Source: Luidia sarsii (Eukaryota > Echinodermata > Asteroidea > Paxillosida > Luidiidae). Taken from it: a DNA stretch of 64,000 bases. The notes under the pieces are model-generated. The model saw only the letters and a list, made by a program, of their open reading frames with translations. It had not been told where the DNA came from and made no database searches. The stretch covers positions 17,338,394 to 17,402,393 of the forward strand of contig OX465110.1 of the NCBI GenBank assembly GCA_949987565.1. The letters are read 5' to 3'. Positions 36,801-46,836 of this stretch are shown one piece after another (position 1 is the first letter of the stretch; each line of letters opens with the position of its first letter). The translations under genes were made by a program, and so were the position numbers.

Positions 36801-39800
36801 TGCTGTACGTGTTTTTCTACTCTCTTCTCCACCTGCCAAGTGCCAACCCCACCCCAGTCCAAATATTGTTTCTACATGTAGGAAGTGCCACCAAGGAACT
36901 CCGGCTACAAGCACTTGAGAATCACCTCTAGTGGCCTCACCTTCCCTCCCCCTCCCCTTCCCTCCCCCCCCCCTTCCCTCCCCCCCCTTCCCTCCCCCCT
37001 TCCCTCCCCCCTCCCTGCATGCTATCTTGGAAACATTAAGCCAGGCTTTTGTTGTCCCAAGCTATGCCACCATTTCCCATTCCTTTGTTTTCCCCTTCCT
37101 TTTGTCTGTTTGGAAGTCAGGTTTTTTTGAAGAGCTGCATACACTGTGTGGGATCCCTGAAGGGCAGCAGTCAGGTTTACAACTGACTGTTAAATTGCAC
37201 TATGCTCAAACCTTCCCACACACCAGAAATCATTGATCTCCCCCCCCAAAAAAAAAAACACAACAAATCATGCCCACCCTGACCTGGTTGTGGTTACCGG
37301 CCTTGTGGTCAAAGTGAGTATCATCCTTCCATTAGGGGTGCAGAACACTAAATCGAGCTCCCATTGAACACTGTACAAAAACACTTTCTAAGCTAATTAC
37401 CCCACAACCAAAAGTCTCTCAGTTTTTGTAGCTGTACTGAAAATTGTAGTTTGGACCTTCATCTCTCAGATTCTTTTCAATTTTAGTGCCCTTAGCCGAT
37501 TACTTTTTTTGCTAATTACCCCCAGAAAAAAAAAACCCCAAAATGTGTTGCCGTCCAAGCCGAATTTCTGCAAGGATTTTTGGATGGACCCCTCCACTTC
37601 TACAGCCAGATAGGGCTACATTTAAAGCTAGATATGGTCCAAATTACATACCAAATTGAAGAGTGAACCCCCAGGTTGTCTCAAGCTTCACTTCTTCTAC
37701 GATGTATCAGTTAATTGGCCTCCAAAGACCCCTTATTAAACAAAATTGTGGGTCCACACTTTATGATAATCAGCTCGGTGGAGCCATCTTGGATGGATTT
37801 TGTGTGCTGCACCCATAGGATCAGGATGCCCCCATATGCAGGGAGACAAAAACAAGCAACTTACTGTCAGCAGACTGTCAACAGCTAGAGTGAAGCATGT
37901 AATTCTGTCTGCCTTTCGGGAAGGTCCCGATCGGGCTGTGATTTTGTCATTTTAACAATTGAAGAAGAAAAAAAATTGGCAAAGAAAACTTTGACTGAAT
38001 TGGGACTTGAGCCCAAGACCTCTGGATTTACCAGTGCTCTTCCATCTGAGCTATCCTGCCTTTGGCTTTAGATGGTGGCCTTCCAAAATAGTCAACTAGT
38101 CTTTGCCGGGGTGGGTGCATCTGGTCAGAAGCATTTTCAATGGAATTTGTTCTGAGGCAGTTCCCAGGCAGGCAGTTCCCAGTCAGTTTTTCCTTTGTAT
38201 GTTTGAATTGGGGGAAAAAAGGCTAATAAAAACTTTGACTAGATCAGGATTTTAACCTGAGACCTCAGGTTTTGTATAACAGCACTCTTACCATCTGTGC
38301 TATCCAGCCCTTAGATGGCAGCCCCCCTCGGATTCAAATGCTGGACAAGCCAAAGTTTTCTTTGCCATTTTCAATTTGTTCAAAAGTTCACAGTCAGTTT
38401 TTCCTGTATTTGTTTGGCTACCGGTTATTTGAAAAAAATAGTCAAACAAGCTGCTGTAGTCAGGTTTACAACAATTGGTTTTTTGTGTCTGAATGAAAGT
38501 GGGGGTGTGGTGCCCCTAACTCGTCAAAGACTAGTTGACTATTTGAGGAGGCCACCATCTAAGGGCTGGATGGCTCAGATAATAAGATCATTGGTATGAA
38601 TAACCAGAGGTCTCAGGTTCAAGTCCCGGTCCACTCAAAGCTGTTTAATTAAAGAAAAAAAACGTCCAGTCAAAGTTTTCTTTGCCAATTTTTCAAATTG
38701 TTCAAAAGTTCCCAATCAGGTTTTTGCATGGTGTCTTTGAATTGTAAAAAAAAAAAATTGAATTTGGTTTGTTTGTTCGCCCCAGATCCGGCGTACGATG
38801 AGAAGTGTTTCTGTCCGGAGAGGGACTCGGACAAGTGGCAGAGGGACATGCATTGCGCGGCGGAGACCCATCCCCAGATCCTTCGCGACCTGTCCATCTT
38901 TCCGGCCATCGACCTGGACCGTCTGGCCACGGAGGCGGTCAGTCGCTTCGCCCAGCACCACAGCCTGTGCCACTACACCATCATAGACAACAAGGTGAGT
39001 CTTTGCTAACAGGGACGGAAGTGTAGCAGCAGACCAGTGGACAAACCGACGGTGGACATTAGGGTCATTCCCACTACGAAAATAATTGCGATTTTTTTTT
39101 TTTTTTTGTCGTGTCAACACAGGTCAACAAATTATGTCGCAAAAAATTGCGAGCCGATTGTAGTTAGCAGTTGTGGTCAAATGGTGGGTGTGTCCTTGAG
39201 GGTGGCCCACGCAGGAAGACATTATGAACAAGCACGGCAGAGCATGAGCTGTGCATTGTGGGATTAAATAAAGGTGCGATTCAGTTGAGCGTTCCCACAC
39301 ATACCGCCTCGCAAATAAATGCAATTATTTGAAAAAGTTTCACTATTAGTGGAGTCCAAATCGCGATTCAAATCCCGCTAATAATCGTGCTTATTGTGTC
39401 CACACATGAAAAAAAAAGTGGAGTTTGAATCGCGATCCAAATAATCGCGTTTATTTGGTGTAGTGGAAATGGCACTATTGTCTTGGGCATTCTGATATCT
39501 ATGGGTCAAAGCTCTCACGAGTGACAGTGAGTGTTTCCTAACCTGCCCTACCCTATCCAGTCCCTTAGTGTGGGAGAACGTGGGGACAACCATTGCGCAA
39601 CTCGCTCTCTCCATCCCCTCTTGTTCTCTGCCACTGTCATGGCACTCACAGACCGTTTACTTTTGAACAATTTTGAAAAATGCCCCCCCCCCCTCCCAAA
39701 ATTGACTGGCCCGGGATTTGAAATGAACAACCCGGTAATATTTTCCCCTTCTGTCCGCAGGTTTACAGAAAAACGCACGGCCAGCATGTGGACTTCAAGA

Positions 39801-42800
39801 TGTTCTCAGACGAATTCATTCTATCACTGGCAAGAAAGGTGAGGGGTCGGGCGTGGTCGGCATTTGTTTGAGTCGCGTTTCCTCCAGTGATTCATCATCG
39901 ATTCCCAAACAGCTAACCTAATTTTTGATATTCGCTTTTTGGTCATTTAAGTCAGTAAGCAGTTTGCTACATTTCTGCATATTACAGTGGAATCAGTAAT
40001 CACAAATGCCGATATACCGAACTTTCAGGTATAACGAACATTCACTTTGACTCCCAATTTTACGTCCACGGATATGTGGCTGCAACTGCTATAACGAGCG
40101 ACTGCTATACCAAACAATTTTCATGGATCCTGGGATGTTCATAATAGCGATTTTCCACTGTACTTGGGCATAGAATCACTTGGTCACCGTAGTAATGCTG
40201 TCCATCTTAGCCGTGAGAAAATGTGGATGAAGCGTCTTCGGACTATTCAACCACATGGTCTCAACATCCAGGAGGGTAATGACACCATGGAGCTTTCTGA
40301 TAATCCTTCTTTTGTGTTCAGTCTTTCACACTTCTCTCTTTGATCTTTCCCCCTATTGTCACTAATCCCTACCCCACTCCTTGCCCTTCTCTTTGATCTT
40401 TCCTCCTCCTCTCACTAATCCCTACCCCTTGCCCTTCCCTTTGATCTCTCCCTACCAGCTTCACTCTTTGTCCTTTGTTTCTCATCCGTGTCCTATTCAC
40501 TCTCTCCCCCTGCCTTCGTGTACATGTATCTTTTTTGTCCTTGTCACTCTGCCTTTGAGAAAGGTCCTGCTAGGATCGAAACGTCAGGCCCACTAAATTT
40601 TAGATTCCACTGTACTTGTTTACAAAGTGCAAGGGCTGTTATGAAAGATAATAGTCTAAGTCTAAGTCTAAAATGTATATATTGTTTTGGCCTTAGGTGC
40701 AACTTCCCGATCTTGAGTTTTTCATCAACGTCGGGGACTGGCCCTTGGAGAAGAGGGTGGTTGACCAGAGCCCACTGCCCATCCTGTCCTGGTGCGGCTC
40801 GGACCAGACTCGGGACATCGTCATGCCGACCTACGACATCACCAAGTCCACGCTGGAGACGCTGGGGAGGTAAGGAGGGGTGGGGGTGGCTCACGCCGAA
40901 CTCATCGGCTAGGGCTTTGTGTAACACCTATTAAATCAGTGAGAGATTCAAGGTACATGCAGCAACTGGCTCCTTGTCTGAATCAGCTCGAGCTATTTAG
41001 GCATCGGACATGGCTACCTAGTTTGTCTGTGGCTGTGGGTAACATTCAAGTCAATAGGAGCTTTAAGGCCACATGGCTGCTCATCCGAATTCATTAATTC
41101 ATTCTAGGGACTCACATTACACACAAAGCATTGAGGGCTCCTTGTTTGTGGCTGCGGCTACTTGCCCGAATTCATCGGCCATGGCTTGAAGTTGCACACA
41201 TGGCTGCAGCCGCTTGCCATAGACTTGTGCGCTACTCTTAGCCGTAACTAGTACATTTGGACGGGACTGAGGGTTGGGAAGGGCATAGAGAACTCGGAGA
41301 CAGTCGCTTCTCATGCCTTTTATGTGCATTTGCCTCGGGGCACATTTTTTTTTCTTCCAAAACAACTCGGCTCAATGATCCCACCCGTTTTGCCCAGGGT
41401 GACGCTGGACATGATGTCGGTGCAGGCCAACACGGGGCCCGTGTGGGCCAACAAGACCACCAAGGCCTTCTGGCGGGGCCGGGACAGCCGACGTGAGCGA
41501 CTGGACCTGGTCAAGCTCTCGCGCCGCCGGCCCGAGCTCCTTGACGCCGCCCTGACCAACTTCTTCTTCTTCCGCGACGAGATGGAGGAATACGGACCCA
41601 AGGTCAAGCACGTCTCCTTCTTCGACTTCTTCAAGGTGCGTCCCCTCCCCTCCACTTCCCCCTCCACTCCCCCTCCCAATCAATGACCAGTGGAACCAAG
41701 GCAATGACCAGGGCCCAGGGGCACAAAGGCAATGAGGGAGGGGGGGGGGTACCAAGGCAATAACCAGTGGAACCAAGGCAATGACCAGGGGGGTACCAAG
41801 GCAATGACCAGGGGGTACCAAGGCAATGACCAGTGGCATCAAGGTAACCACAGCCATGGCAGACGCGACCTCTGTCGTCTGTCAATCCCAGATCTCTCTC
41901 AGTAAATGCAGATTACATGACAGCGTTTTAAAGATCAGAGCATAATAAGTGGGTAACTGCAGGCCCCATTTTAAAGGGCATTCATATCACCATCCTGTCC
42001 GATGAGATTATGTATGAGCCACCTCAACTGGCCCCAAATCCCGTTCATCCCCTTGTAAATCTCTTGTAATGCGTCAAAAGCTTTACACGCGATCCTCTCC
42101 CATTGTCCTGAGAATCCTGCCGAACAGGGAGGGGGTGGATAGGCGGCCAGCTCGGATCCCATTGGAGCTAATCCCCCCCTCCCCCACCAAATGGCTTAAG
42201 CCCAGTCTAAGACGATAAGCGTGGGATTATCTTTAGGCGGAATATGTTTAAGGGGTGTGACGTGGGTTTACCTTTGTGTCCGTCAGCTCCGTGTCTTGTG
42301 ACTGCAGACCCATGCGCTTGGTGTTTGCCTGAGATTGATTGCTGGGACAATGTTCCATGCCCCAAAGACTGGCACGGATTTGGGCTCTGCAGTGTTCTGT
42401 CCTCAGTAATTCTTGTCTGCAGAAATGGCAGAAAAGTACAAGATAAACATAAACATTGATGGCACTATGGCAGCAGGCAATAGAAGTCTGTCTTTCAATA
42501 GCCGGTTGTACGTCTGTCATTCTGCAGTACAAATACCAGATAAACATTGATGGCACTTTGACAACCGTCAGTAGAAGTCTGTTCTTTAATAGCACACTGT
42601 ACATCTGTCATTCTGCAGTGTAAGTACCTAATAAATATTGATGGCACTGTGGCAGCCATTCAGTAGAAGTCATTGTTTCAATAGCCCATTGTACATCTGT
42701 CATTCTGCTGTATAAATACCAGATAATAATTGATGGCACCGTGACAGCCATCCGTAGAAGTCTGTCTTTCAATAGCCAGTTGTACATCTGTCATTTTGCA

Positions 42801-45362
42801 GTACAAATACCAGATAAACATTGATGGCACCATGACAGCCATCCGTAGAAGTCTGTCTTTCAATAGCCAGTTGTACATCTGTCATTCTGCAGTACAAATA
42901 CCAGATAAACATTGATGGCACTGTGACAGCCATCAGTAGAAGTCATTGTTTCAATAGCCCATTGTACATCTGTCATTCTGCAGTACAAATACCAGATAAA
43001 CATCGATGGCACCGTGGCAGCCTACCGGTTACCCTACCTCCTTGGTGGTGACAGCACCGTCCTGAAGCAAGACTCGGTCTACTACGAGCACTTCTACAAG
43101 GAACTGCAACCCTGGGTCCACTATGTCCCCTTCAAGAAGGACCTGAGCGACATCGAGGAGAGGATCGGGTGGGCTCAGTCTCACGACCAAGAGGTGCGCG
43201 CTGTGACGAGAAGGATGGGGAGGCAGAGGAGGGAGGGTCAAGGGAGGGAGGCAGGGAGGGGAGAGGGGGGAAGGAGGGAGGGAAGGGTCTCAGGAGGTGA
43301 GGGAGGAGGAGAGGGGGTCAAGATAGGCAGTGAGGGAAGAGGAGGGGAAGGAGGGAGTGAAGGGTCTGATGAGGTGAGGGAGGAGGAGGAGAGGGGGTCA
43401 AGATAAGCAGTGAGGGAAGAGGAGGGGAAGGAGGGAGAGAAGGGTCTGAATAGGTGAGGAAGGAGGATGAGGCGGGGTCCATGGAGGCAGGGAGGGGAGA
43501 GGAGGGGAAGGAGGGAGAGAAGGGTCTGAGGAAGGAGGAGAAGATGGGTAGGGGAGAATTAGAGAGGGAAAGGAGGAGAAGGGAGGGGAGGGAAAGAGGA
43601 CAATGAGGAAGAGAAGGGTAGGGGAGGAGGAGAAAAAAGAGGAGAAAAAAATGGAAGAGAAGGGTAGGGTAAGAGAAGGTGGGAAATGAGGAGAAGAAGG
43701 GGGAGAAGGAGGAAATGCAGCGGGAGGAAGAAAAGGGTAGGCCGAGGAGAAGGGAGAAAAAGGATGCGAGAGGGGGACAGGGGGGAGAGAAGGAGAAGTA
43801 GGATGAAGAGGGGAAGAGGAGGAGGGACAGAGGAGAAAGAGGAGAAAGGGGAACAGAAGGAGTAGTGGAGGAAGAGAAGCGAAAGCACGATGATGATGAG
43901 TATTATAATGGTACTGTACTAATAAGGAGGAAGAGGGTAAGGGTGATGACGACGAAGGAGAGGAGGAAGAAATGGTGGAAGAAAGGAGAATAAGGATGGA
44001 TGCAATGACTTGGAAGAGGATGATGATTAGGAACACAAAGGTGAAAGAGGAGGAGATGGAGAAGGAGGGGTAGGAAAGGAAGGAAATAGAGTAGGGAGGG
44101 AACGATGACAAGAAAGACGGTGATGGTGAGGTTTTTCAAAGTGCCAGCTATCTATCGAGTCACAGAAAATAACGACTATTAAGCATTCACACAAAGCACA
44201 CAATGCTCCAAGTGATGTACCGGGTACTAATGACTTTCTCATCACCACAGTTTTTTTTCTCTATCTTCTGACAGGCCCGGCAGATAGCGCAGAACGCCCA
44301 GCAGTTTGCCAGGGAAAACCTGATGCCAAACAACATCTACTGCTACTACTTTCAGCTCTTCCAGGTAAGTAGAGAACACTTTAAATCGTGACCGCCTTTG
44401 ATGGATTTTTTGAGAGAGATGGAAGCCTTTTTGAAGTTGCTGTCTTTCTGCCTTTTTTTGCTCAGGAGTATGCCAAGCTACAGTCCAGGGCGCCGGTCGT
44501 ACACGAAGAAATGGTGCTGGTCGAAGAGTCTAAGGACGGAACGCCCTGTACATGCAGCAGAGAGGGAACGGTGAGTACGGGGAGGAGGGAAGGAGGTTGC
44601 TGGTGTGACCCTTTGGTGTGAGTGAGAGACATTGGGGCCGTCGACTTGGGAATGAGGTTGTAGGTGTGACCCGTGGGCATGAACGAGAGACATTTGGGCT
44701 GTCGACTTGGGAAGGAGGTTGCAGCTCGGACGGGATTCCAACCCGCGATTCCTGCTGTCTAGTGCAGATGTCTTACCCACTTGAGCACCGGGCTGGTCGA
44801 GGTCGTGCGGCAGATTAGAGCAAGAGTCGTGAGTTCGAATCCTGCCTGAGCTGCCTGAATTTTTTTGATCAGACATTGGGCAAATCAAGCACTGGCCATT
44901 TAGCGCTTATTACGTCGAGCGGGGCAAACCCTCATTGGAGGTGATTGAAGAAAAAAACTCTTTGATTAAAGGCCCAATACAACATTGGGAAGATTCGAAA
45001 ATATCGATGTCCACAAATTTTCTTCTAATTTACACAGTTTATAGATGGTCACAATAGAATCCTCATGTTGAAATCTTACAGTCTGGGATGCTGTACTTCC
45101 TGAGAAATCTTCACGCAAACATGGACAAATAATAAACTACTCGCAAGTAATAAACTATTTCTTACACTACAGAATGGTGCAAAAACCCTGACAGTTTTTT
45201 GCCTTTTCTACTTTCCCAGATTACCATTTGGAGCTACAACCTTCACAGGATTGTTTTTTTGGAATGTTTAATGGTTTAACACACAAACTGTGGCAATCTT
45301 TTGACCTTTACCAATGTTGGTTTTCCCACTTTTCTTAATAGGCACAGCATGAGGAGCTTTGA
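21284..45362 (+). CDS. POGLUT2/3: Protein O-glucosyltransferase 2/3 (KDEL-motif containing, filamin + CAP10 domains)
   Basis: Coding exons: 21284-21489, 24536-24738, 38786-38994, 39761-39838, 40697-40869, 41398-41635, 42984-43193, 44275-44364, 44466-44570, 45342-45362. They total 1533 nt (510 aa; human POGLUT2 is about 500 aa) and stay in phase. Residues 1-21 are a signal peptide. A filamin-like domain follows (about 24-135), then a CAP10 glucosyltransferase domain (about 150-480) with [16 protein letters not shown], WRGRDSR (315-321), FFFFRDE and [19 protein letters not shown] motifs. The C-terminus is HEEL, a KDEL-type ER-retention signal. Family members transfer glucose from UDP-glucose to Ser in EGF repeats of Notch and fibrillin-type proteins in the ER lumen. 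The ATG has a good context (ACCATG) and gives the expected signal peptide. Introns are large, up to 14 kb. Confidence 0.95.
21658..21960. mobile_element. GCGGTGACACC element carrying an inserted 155-bp palindrome
   Basis: The outer element reads GGTTTGCGGTGACACCATGT, then CTCGACGTTTCGACC and GCCGTCATCAGGAGAA. Inside it, positions 21700-21854 form a palindrome: TAGTCTGAG and GGACCCGACAAGTCACCC at left, with their inverted forms at right around CACTCAGGTGACAGTCACC. It lies in intron 1 of POGLUT2/3. Confidence 0.65.
22930..23045 (-). mobile_element. Possible retroelement fragment (endonuclease-end-like)
   Basis: The minus strand can be read as [16 protein letters not shown], and a related copy on plus at 40150-40280 reads [20 protein letters not shown]. 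This resembles the RE.fW...LRT..P.GLN tail found in Penelope-like and GIY-YIG retroelements. It is short and degenerate, and the assignment is tentative. Confidence 0.35.
24770..26115. repeat. CCCTGC/CCCTA pyrimidine-rich satellite, 1.35 kb, with higher-order units
   Basis: The plus strand is almost pure CCCTG, CCCTA and CCTGT pentamers. A CCTTGTCCTGATCTACC marker recurs near 25107, 25309, 25545, 25736, 25922 and 26039, which suggests higher-order units of about 190-235 bp. It begins about 30 bp after the donor of POGLUT2/3 exon 2. The 349-codon Cys/Pro/Leu frame over it is a repeat artefact. The minus strand has GGGCAGGGCAGGG runs able to form G-quadruplexes. Confidence 0.95.
26818..27010. 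mobile_element. Full-length GCGGTGACACC-type MITE
   Basis: The left end AGTGAAAGGTTTGTGGTGAC and the right end GCCATCGCAAACCTTCCTCTT-like sequence are inverted. Inner arms AGAAGGAGTGTGGCTCT and AGAGCCACACTTCTTCTTC pair as well. It lies in intron 2 of POGLUT2/3. Confidence 0.7.
27968..28088. mobile_element. 121-bp perfect-type palindrome (CTGACGTTTCGATCCTAGCAGGACC family)
   Basis: Two 60-bp arms, from CTTAAAATTTAGTGGGCCTG to GGCAGAGTG and back, pair with about one mismatch. Single or partial arms recur at 14875-14905, 16630-16720, 22290-22335, 24325-24440, 26395-26430, 30888-30940, 33100-33180, 40550-40608, 53580-53625, 54260-54310 and 58860-58900. Together they form a high-copy foldback family, often flanked by GCAAACTGCTTACTGACTAAAAT-like sequence. 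Confidence 0.8.
29438..29955. mobile_element. Candidate MITE with GGGTACGTTCAGAC / GTCTGAATGTAGCC ends
   Basis: The ends are imperfect inverted copies, and the interior repeats GTTTTAAC/AAACCGGTTTTAACT motifs in both orientations. It lies in intron 2 of POGLUT2/3. Confidence 0.45.
30103..30339 (+). repeat. Left arm of a distant inverted repeat (partner 31761-32042)
   Basis: The block has internal tandem sub-repeats (CTCCACATGCCCCAAATCC and CATCACATTGGGCCTTGTAG). It reappears in reverse complement about 1.4 kb downstream with only a few differences and one small length change. Both arms are in intron 2 of POGLUT2/3. Confidence 0.85.
31761..32042 (-). repeat. Right arm of the inverted repeat (partner 30103-30339)
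   Basis: It reads as the reverse complement of 30103-30339, with GGATTTGGGGCATGTGGAGT and CTACAAGGCCCAATGTGATG blocks and one extra sub-repeat near 31830-31880. The sub-repeat copy number therefore differs between the arms. Confidence 0.85.
33780..33816. repeat. (ATT)n microsatellite
   Basis: About twelve uninterrupted ATT triplets are present, in intron 2 of POGLUT2/3. Confidence 0.9.
35690..35855 (+). mobile_element. tRNA-derived SINE, family 1 (diverged)
   Basis: The 5' module CCTGGCAAAGATTTGTTGAC is followed by GGCTGGATAGCTCAGGTGGT (A box) and a mutated B box, GGGTGCCAAGTCCCTG. It lies in intron 2 of POGLUT2/3. Confidence 0.7.
36940..37017. repeat. C-rich CCCTCCCC/CCCTTCC tract
   Basis: A nearly pure pyrimidine run with long C blocks lies on the plus strand. 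The complementary strand is G-rich. No coding meaning is seen. Confidence 0.85.
37338..37810 (-). repeat. Inverted copy of the 20390-20825 repeat
   Basis: Shared blocks in reverse complement include GAGCTCCCATTGAACACTGT, CTTCATCTCTCAGATTCTTT, TATGGTCCAAATTACATACC and TGATAATCAGCTC. It lies in intron 2 of POGLUT2/3. Confidence 0.7.
37970..38155 (-). mobile_element. tRNA-derived SINE, family 1
   Basis: Minus-strand tRNA-like body: CTTTGACTGAATTGGGACTT is the inverted B-box end, CCATCTGAGCTATCC the inverted A box, and CAACTAGTCTTTGCCGGGGT the family module. A second, shorter copy in the same orientation follows at 38215-38330. Confidence 0.75.
38500..38650 (+). mobile_element. tRNA-derived SINE, family 1
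   Basis: TCAAAGACTAGTTGACTATT, then GGGCTGGATGGCTCAGATAA (A box) and CAGGTTCAAGTCCCGGTCCA (B box). It faces the minus-strand copy at 38215-38330, making an imperfect inverted pair just upstream of POGLUT2/3 exon 3. Confidence 0.75.
40150..40280 (+). mobile_element. Possible retroelement fragment (GIY-YIG/Penelope-like tail)
   Basis: One frame reads [20 protein letters not shown], matching the usual end of GIY-YIG-bearing retroelement polyproteins. A related inverted copy is at 22930-23045. It is short and sits in an intron of POGLUT2/3. The assignment is tentative. Confidence 0.4.
41690..41870. repeat. ~20-bp minisatellite (ACCAAGGCAATGACCAG)n
   Basis: Seven or so imperfect units of ACCAAGGCAATGACCAGTGG or the GGGGGTACC variant are present, starting some 55 bp after the donor of POGLUT2/3 exon 6. 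Confidence 0.85.
42436..42983 (+). repeat. Tandem 91-bp repeat copying the POGLUT2/3 exon 7 splice acceptor and exon head
   Basis: Six copies start near 42436, 42528, 42619, 42711, 42802 and 42893; the seventh start is the true exon at 42984. Each unit begins with a version of TACAAATACCAGATAAACAT (the first codons of exon 7) through GATGGCACYGTG, and ends with TGTACATCTGTCATTCTGCAG-type acceptor sequence (CTG instead of CAG in one copy). As 91 is not a multiple of three, use of the neighbouring upstream acceptor would shift the frame. Confidence 0.95.
43203..44106. repeat. 0.9-kb homopurine (GGGAGGA/GGAGAAG) tract
   Basis: The plus strand of POGLUT2/3 intron 7 is nearly all G and A, starting about 10 bp after the exon 7 donor. 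The long Ser/Pro/Phe/Leu frames on the minus strand are artefacts of this composition. Confidence 0.95.
44710..44945 (+). mobile_element. tRNA-derived SINE, family 2, with an inverted 5' copy
   Basis: The plus-strand body has CGTGAGTTCGAATCCTGCC (B box), a T-run, GGGCAAATCAAGCACTGGCC and GGCAAACCCTCATTGG. The preceding 44710-44815 is an inverted tRNA-like piece (GGGATTCCAACCCGCGATTC). It lies in the last intron of POGLUT2/3. Confidence 0.7.
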
Positions 45363-46039
45363 GCTAGAGGCTACCGGTCAGCCAGCCAAATGCCTCTGCT
45401 GAGTTACTACCGTGATACTCAAACATCGCAAGGGAATCAACTACAACAGCATTGTGGGGCTCAAAGAAAATCTGTTAACGTCTTCCAGTGCCGACGATGA
45501 GATGATCATCCTGAGACCAGCACACACAGCAGGATGTGCAAAGAAATTCTCATTTGCCATAAAATTGAAAGAATTTTTTTCTATTCTTTTTTGTAGGTTT
45601 GTTTTCTATACTTAATCTCTATTTTGAAAATATTTGAAGAAGGGTTGGTGAGCAGAACTCACAAATAGACAAAACAGAAAAAAAACCTTGTCAGGGATTG
45701 ACAATTTTATGTCTATTTTTTAGTCTTCATGATACAGTAAAAGCGAGTATATATATTTGGGGTTTTTTATATTCTCATAGATGTATTTCTATTTTGTTTT
45801 AATTGTTGTATCATACAGTTCTGAGCAGCTTTCGCTTTGTGAGTCGATAAATGTTCTGGTACATTTTTACAATACAAGATTTGTTTGTTTTTCCGCAGTT
45901 TATACCACGAGGAACATAATTTGACATCAATTTGGGCCACTTTCTTTTAAATACTCGGTTTTAAGCCAGTTGGCAACCCTGAAAATGGAAAGAACTTTTC
46001 TCTGTTGCGATTTATTCATTCACTACTCTTCTTTCACTG

Positions 46040-46345
46040 GTATTATGCCACTGTGCCCCTGTCACTGGTTCCCTGCCACTAGTCCCCAGCCACAATTGTC
46101 CCCTGTTATTTTCCAAATTCACTCCTCAGCTGTCCCTGGTCATCTGTCACTGGTCCCCAGTCTCTGGTCCCTTGCCTCCTGACACCTGTTACTGGTCCCC
46201 AGTCACTGGTCCCCATGCAGTCACTTGTCCCGTGCATCATGTCACAAGTCACTGGTCCCATGCATCTTGTCACCAGTCACTGGTCCCCAGTCACTAGCCT
46301 TCAGTCACTGGTTCCCAGTCACTTGTCCAGTGCCTCTGGTCCCTA
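46040..46345. repeat. CACTGGTCCCCAGT-type imperfect tandem repeat
   Basis: Units such as TCACTGGTCCCCAG and TCACTTGTCC recur irregularly over about 300 bp, in the 3' UTR or downstream flank of POGLUT2/3. Confidence 0.75.
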
Positions 46346-46830
46346 TCAATTTCCTAAGATTTCCAAAATAGTATCTAGATAACCATGTGACCAACGCTTT
46401 CCCAACTTTAGTATTTTATTTTTAACAAAAGAAAACCAAGTAAAAGAGTCTGAACTATTTATTTACAGCCATTTACATAAATTATTGTATCACAGCTCAA
46501 TATTAACAAAACACATCTTGCAAGTGTTTAAAAGATGACTATTATTTTATCTAAACAGTACCAATCAGTAACTCACAACTGTACATTGGGCATTCCTAAA
46601 CTCGGAAAGCATTCTTCACTGAATGCTCTTCAACATTTGGCTTTGAAGACTTTCAAAATTGGGTGTAATTACCACAACTCTGTAATAGCATTGCATAATT
46701 ACTAATAAAAACTAAAAACTAAAAACTAAACAACCAACCTAGGTGCTTGGTAAAGATCATTAATTTGTTTCCCTGACCAATGCAGTGTCAATAATACGCA
46801 ATTAACAATATCAGAAAATATAACTTGTAC

Positions 46831-46836
46831 AATAAA
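46831..46836 (+). promoter_or_regulatory. Candidate poly(A) signal for POGLUT2/3
   Basis: AATAAA is followed by a GT-rich stretch. An alternative AATAAA lies at 46704. The choice is tentative and would imply a 3' UTR of about 1.4-1.5 kb. Confidence 0.35.

Noticed and set aside
43398..44111. 237-codon minus-strand Ser/Pro/Phe-rich frame
   Set aside because: It comes from the homopurine intron tract, which lacks stops on that strand.
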